This document shows, piece after piece, positions 43,242-43,876 of a stretch of 43,876 nucleotides of DNA. The position numbers and the translations under genes were made by a program. Under the pieces are notes generated by a model that was not told where the DNA came from, ran no database searches, and worked only from the letters and a program-made list of their open reading frames with translations. Source of the stretch: an uncultured Lachnospiraceae bacterium. GTDB lineage: Bacteria; Bacillota; Clostridia; Lachnospirales; Lachnospiraceae. Positions within the stretch are counted from its first letter, which is position 1; each line of letters starts with the position of its first letter. The stretch covers positions 1-43,876 of the forward strand of contig CASWVG010000020.1 in assembly GCA_949472775.1 (NCBI GenBank). Direction: 5' to 3'.

Positions 43242-43463
43242 ATGTTTGATCAATTAGCGGAAATCATTACGAACTATGTGGAAGTGAAGAAGGAAGATAT
43301 CAGGCCGGAGTCCCGGTTTATGGAAGATCTCGGTTTTTCCTCTTTCGATTTTATGAGCATGCTCGGCGAGGTGGAGGACACCTTCGACGTGGAGATCGAG
43401 GAGGAGAAGGCTGCGGGCATCCGCACGGTGCAGGAGGCAGTGGATTATCTCGAGAGTTTATAG
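43242..43463 (+). CDS. Acyl or peptidyl carrier protein
   Basis: The start is ATG 43242 after AGGGAGG; 73 residues. It shows the four-helix carrier fold. Ser34, in DLGFSSFDFM, is the likely phosphopantetheine site (the usual DSL is SSF). Helix III carries VEIEEEK. The separate D-alanyl or peptidyl carrier type (about 75 residues) fits better than a fatty-acid AcpP. It lies between the condensation-like gene and an AMP-ligase, so it probably shuttles the activated acyl group between them. Confidence 0.9.
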   Translation: MFDQLAEIITNYVEVKKEDIRPESRFMEDLGFSSFDFMSMLGEVEDTFDVEIEEEKAAGIRTVQEAVDYLESL

Positions 43464-43495
43464 GACTCGTTGCGGCAGAAGGGTGAGGATAAGAT

Positions 43496-43876
43496 ATGAA
43501 TGAATTCAGCAGTACCATCAGAGAAATTTTAGTCAAGGCGTCAAAGGCTTACGGACCGCAGGATGCGATCCGCTATAAGGCAAAGCGTGACAAGGGCAAC
43601 GGTAAAACAGAGACGGTTGTGGAGGCGAAGACATACACGCAGCTTAGAGAGGACAGCGAGCGCTTTTCGGCGGCTCTTGACGGGCTGGGTGAGAAGGGGT
43701 CCCATATCGCGATTGTGGGCGACAACTCCTATCCGTGGATCGTATCCTACTACGGCACGGTGAATGGCGGCAGCGTGGCGGTACCGCTGGATGCGAACCT
43801 GCCGGCAGAAGAACTGTGCGAACTGATCGACCGTTCGGACGCGACGGTGCTTGTCTACGACAAGGCGCGCGAGGCG
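43496..43876 (+). CDS. AMP-dependent synthetase/ligase, 5' part (runs off the edge)
   Basis: ATG 43496 follows GGGTGAGGAT; the frame is open to the last base (127 codons). The visible N-terminal part matches adenylate-forming enzymes: AIRYKAKRD, TYTQLREDSERFSAALDGLG, HIAIVGDNSYPWIVSYYGTV and GGSVAVPLDANLPAEELCEL. The phosphate-binding loop and A8 motif lie beyond the window. It should activate an amino or fatty acid and load it onto the carrier protein 32 bp upstream. Confidence 0.85.
   Translation, partial: MNEFSSTIREILVKASKAYGPQDAIRYKAKRDKGNGKTETVVEAKTYTQLREDSERFSAALDGLGEKGSHIAIVGDNSYPWIVSYYGTVNGGSVAVPLDANLPAEELCELIDRSDATVLVYDKAREA

Noticed and set aside
1-43876. tRNA, rRNA, CRISPR or intact insertion sequence
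   Set aside because: No cloverleaf, repeat-spacer array or transposase gene was recognised anywhere in the window.

Overview
The window looks like a chromosome segment of a gut-type Lachnospiraceae (class Clostridia). The evidence is strong Gram-positive ribosome binding sites, TetR/BlaI/ECF regulation, an AmmeMemoRadiSam pair, a GH112 sugar phosphorylase, several chemotaxis receptors and many FtsX-type ABC permeases. The genus cannot be fixed from the sequence alone.

Region 1 (1-6.0 kb) is visibly AT-richer than the rest and is an accessory mosaic. It holds an unidentified gene tail, an FtsX permease fragment, a serine-recombinase C-terminal fragment, a SAM methyltransferase, a shortened CPBP protease, a polyprenyl synthetase with an unusual N-terminal extension, and a BlaI/BlaR1-like sensor pair with tandem operators. 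Region 2 (6.1-10.1 kb) has a fused Memo-AMMECR1 protein, its radical SAM partner with two large hairpins between them, and an autoregulated TetR with a target membrane protein marked by the same operator. Region 3 (10.1-14.4 kb) has two small related proteins beginning M(S/G)I-x-GIG, each preceded by the same 28-bp element, flanking a FAD/Rieske oxidoreductase and a tocopherol-cyclase-like protein.

Region 4 (14.4-19.1 kb) has a ZorA/ZorB-like proton-channel motor pair without other Zorya genes, preceded by a 13-bp perfect inverted repeat enclosing a possible promoter. A cytidylate-kinase-like protein, an SLC13/ArsB-type transporter and a small exported protein follow on the minus strand. Region 5 (19.5-27 kb) has two methyl-accepting chemotaxis proteins, one translationally coupled to an FMN-binding lipoprotein, a third MGI-x-GI protein, and a TetR/CPBP-like membrane protein pair sharing an operator.

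Region 6 (27.5-34.9 kb) appears to be one locus: ECF sigma factor, membrane anti-sigma-like protein, three FtsX permeases (two of them a recent tandem duplication) and an ABC ATPase. Region 7 (35-43.9 kb) has a small helical protein, purF, a GH112 phosphorylase, a TetR divergent from an SCP2-like protein with two matching operators, an alpha/beta hydrolase, and the start of a discrete condensation-enzyme / carrier protein / AMP-ligase cluster that runs off the window end. No tRNA, rRNA, CRISPR array or intact transposon was seen.
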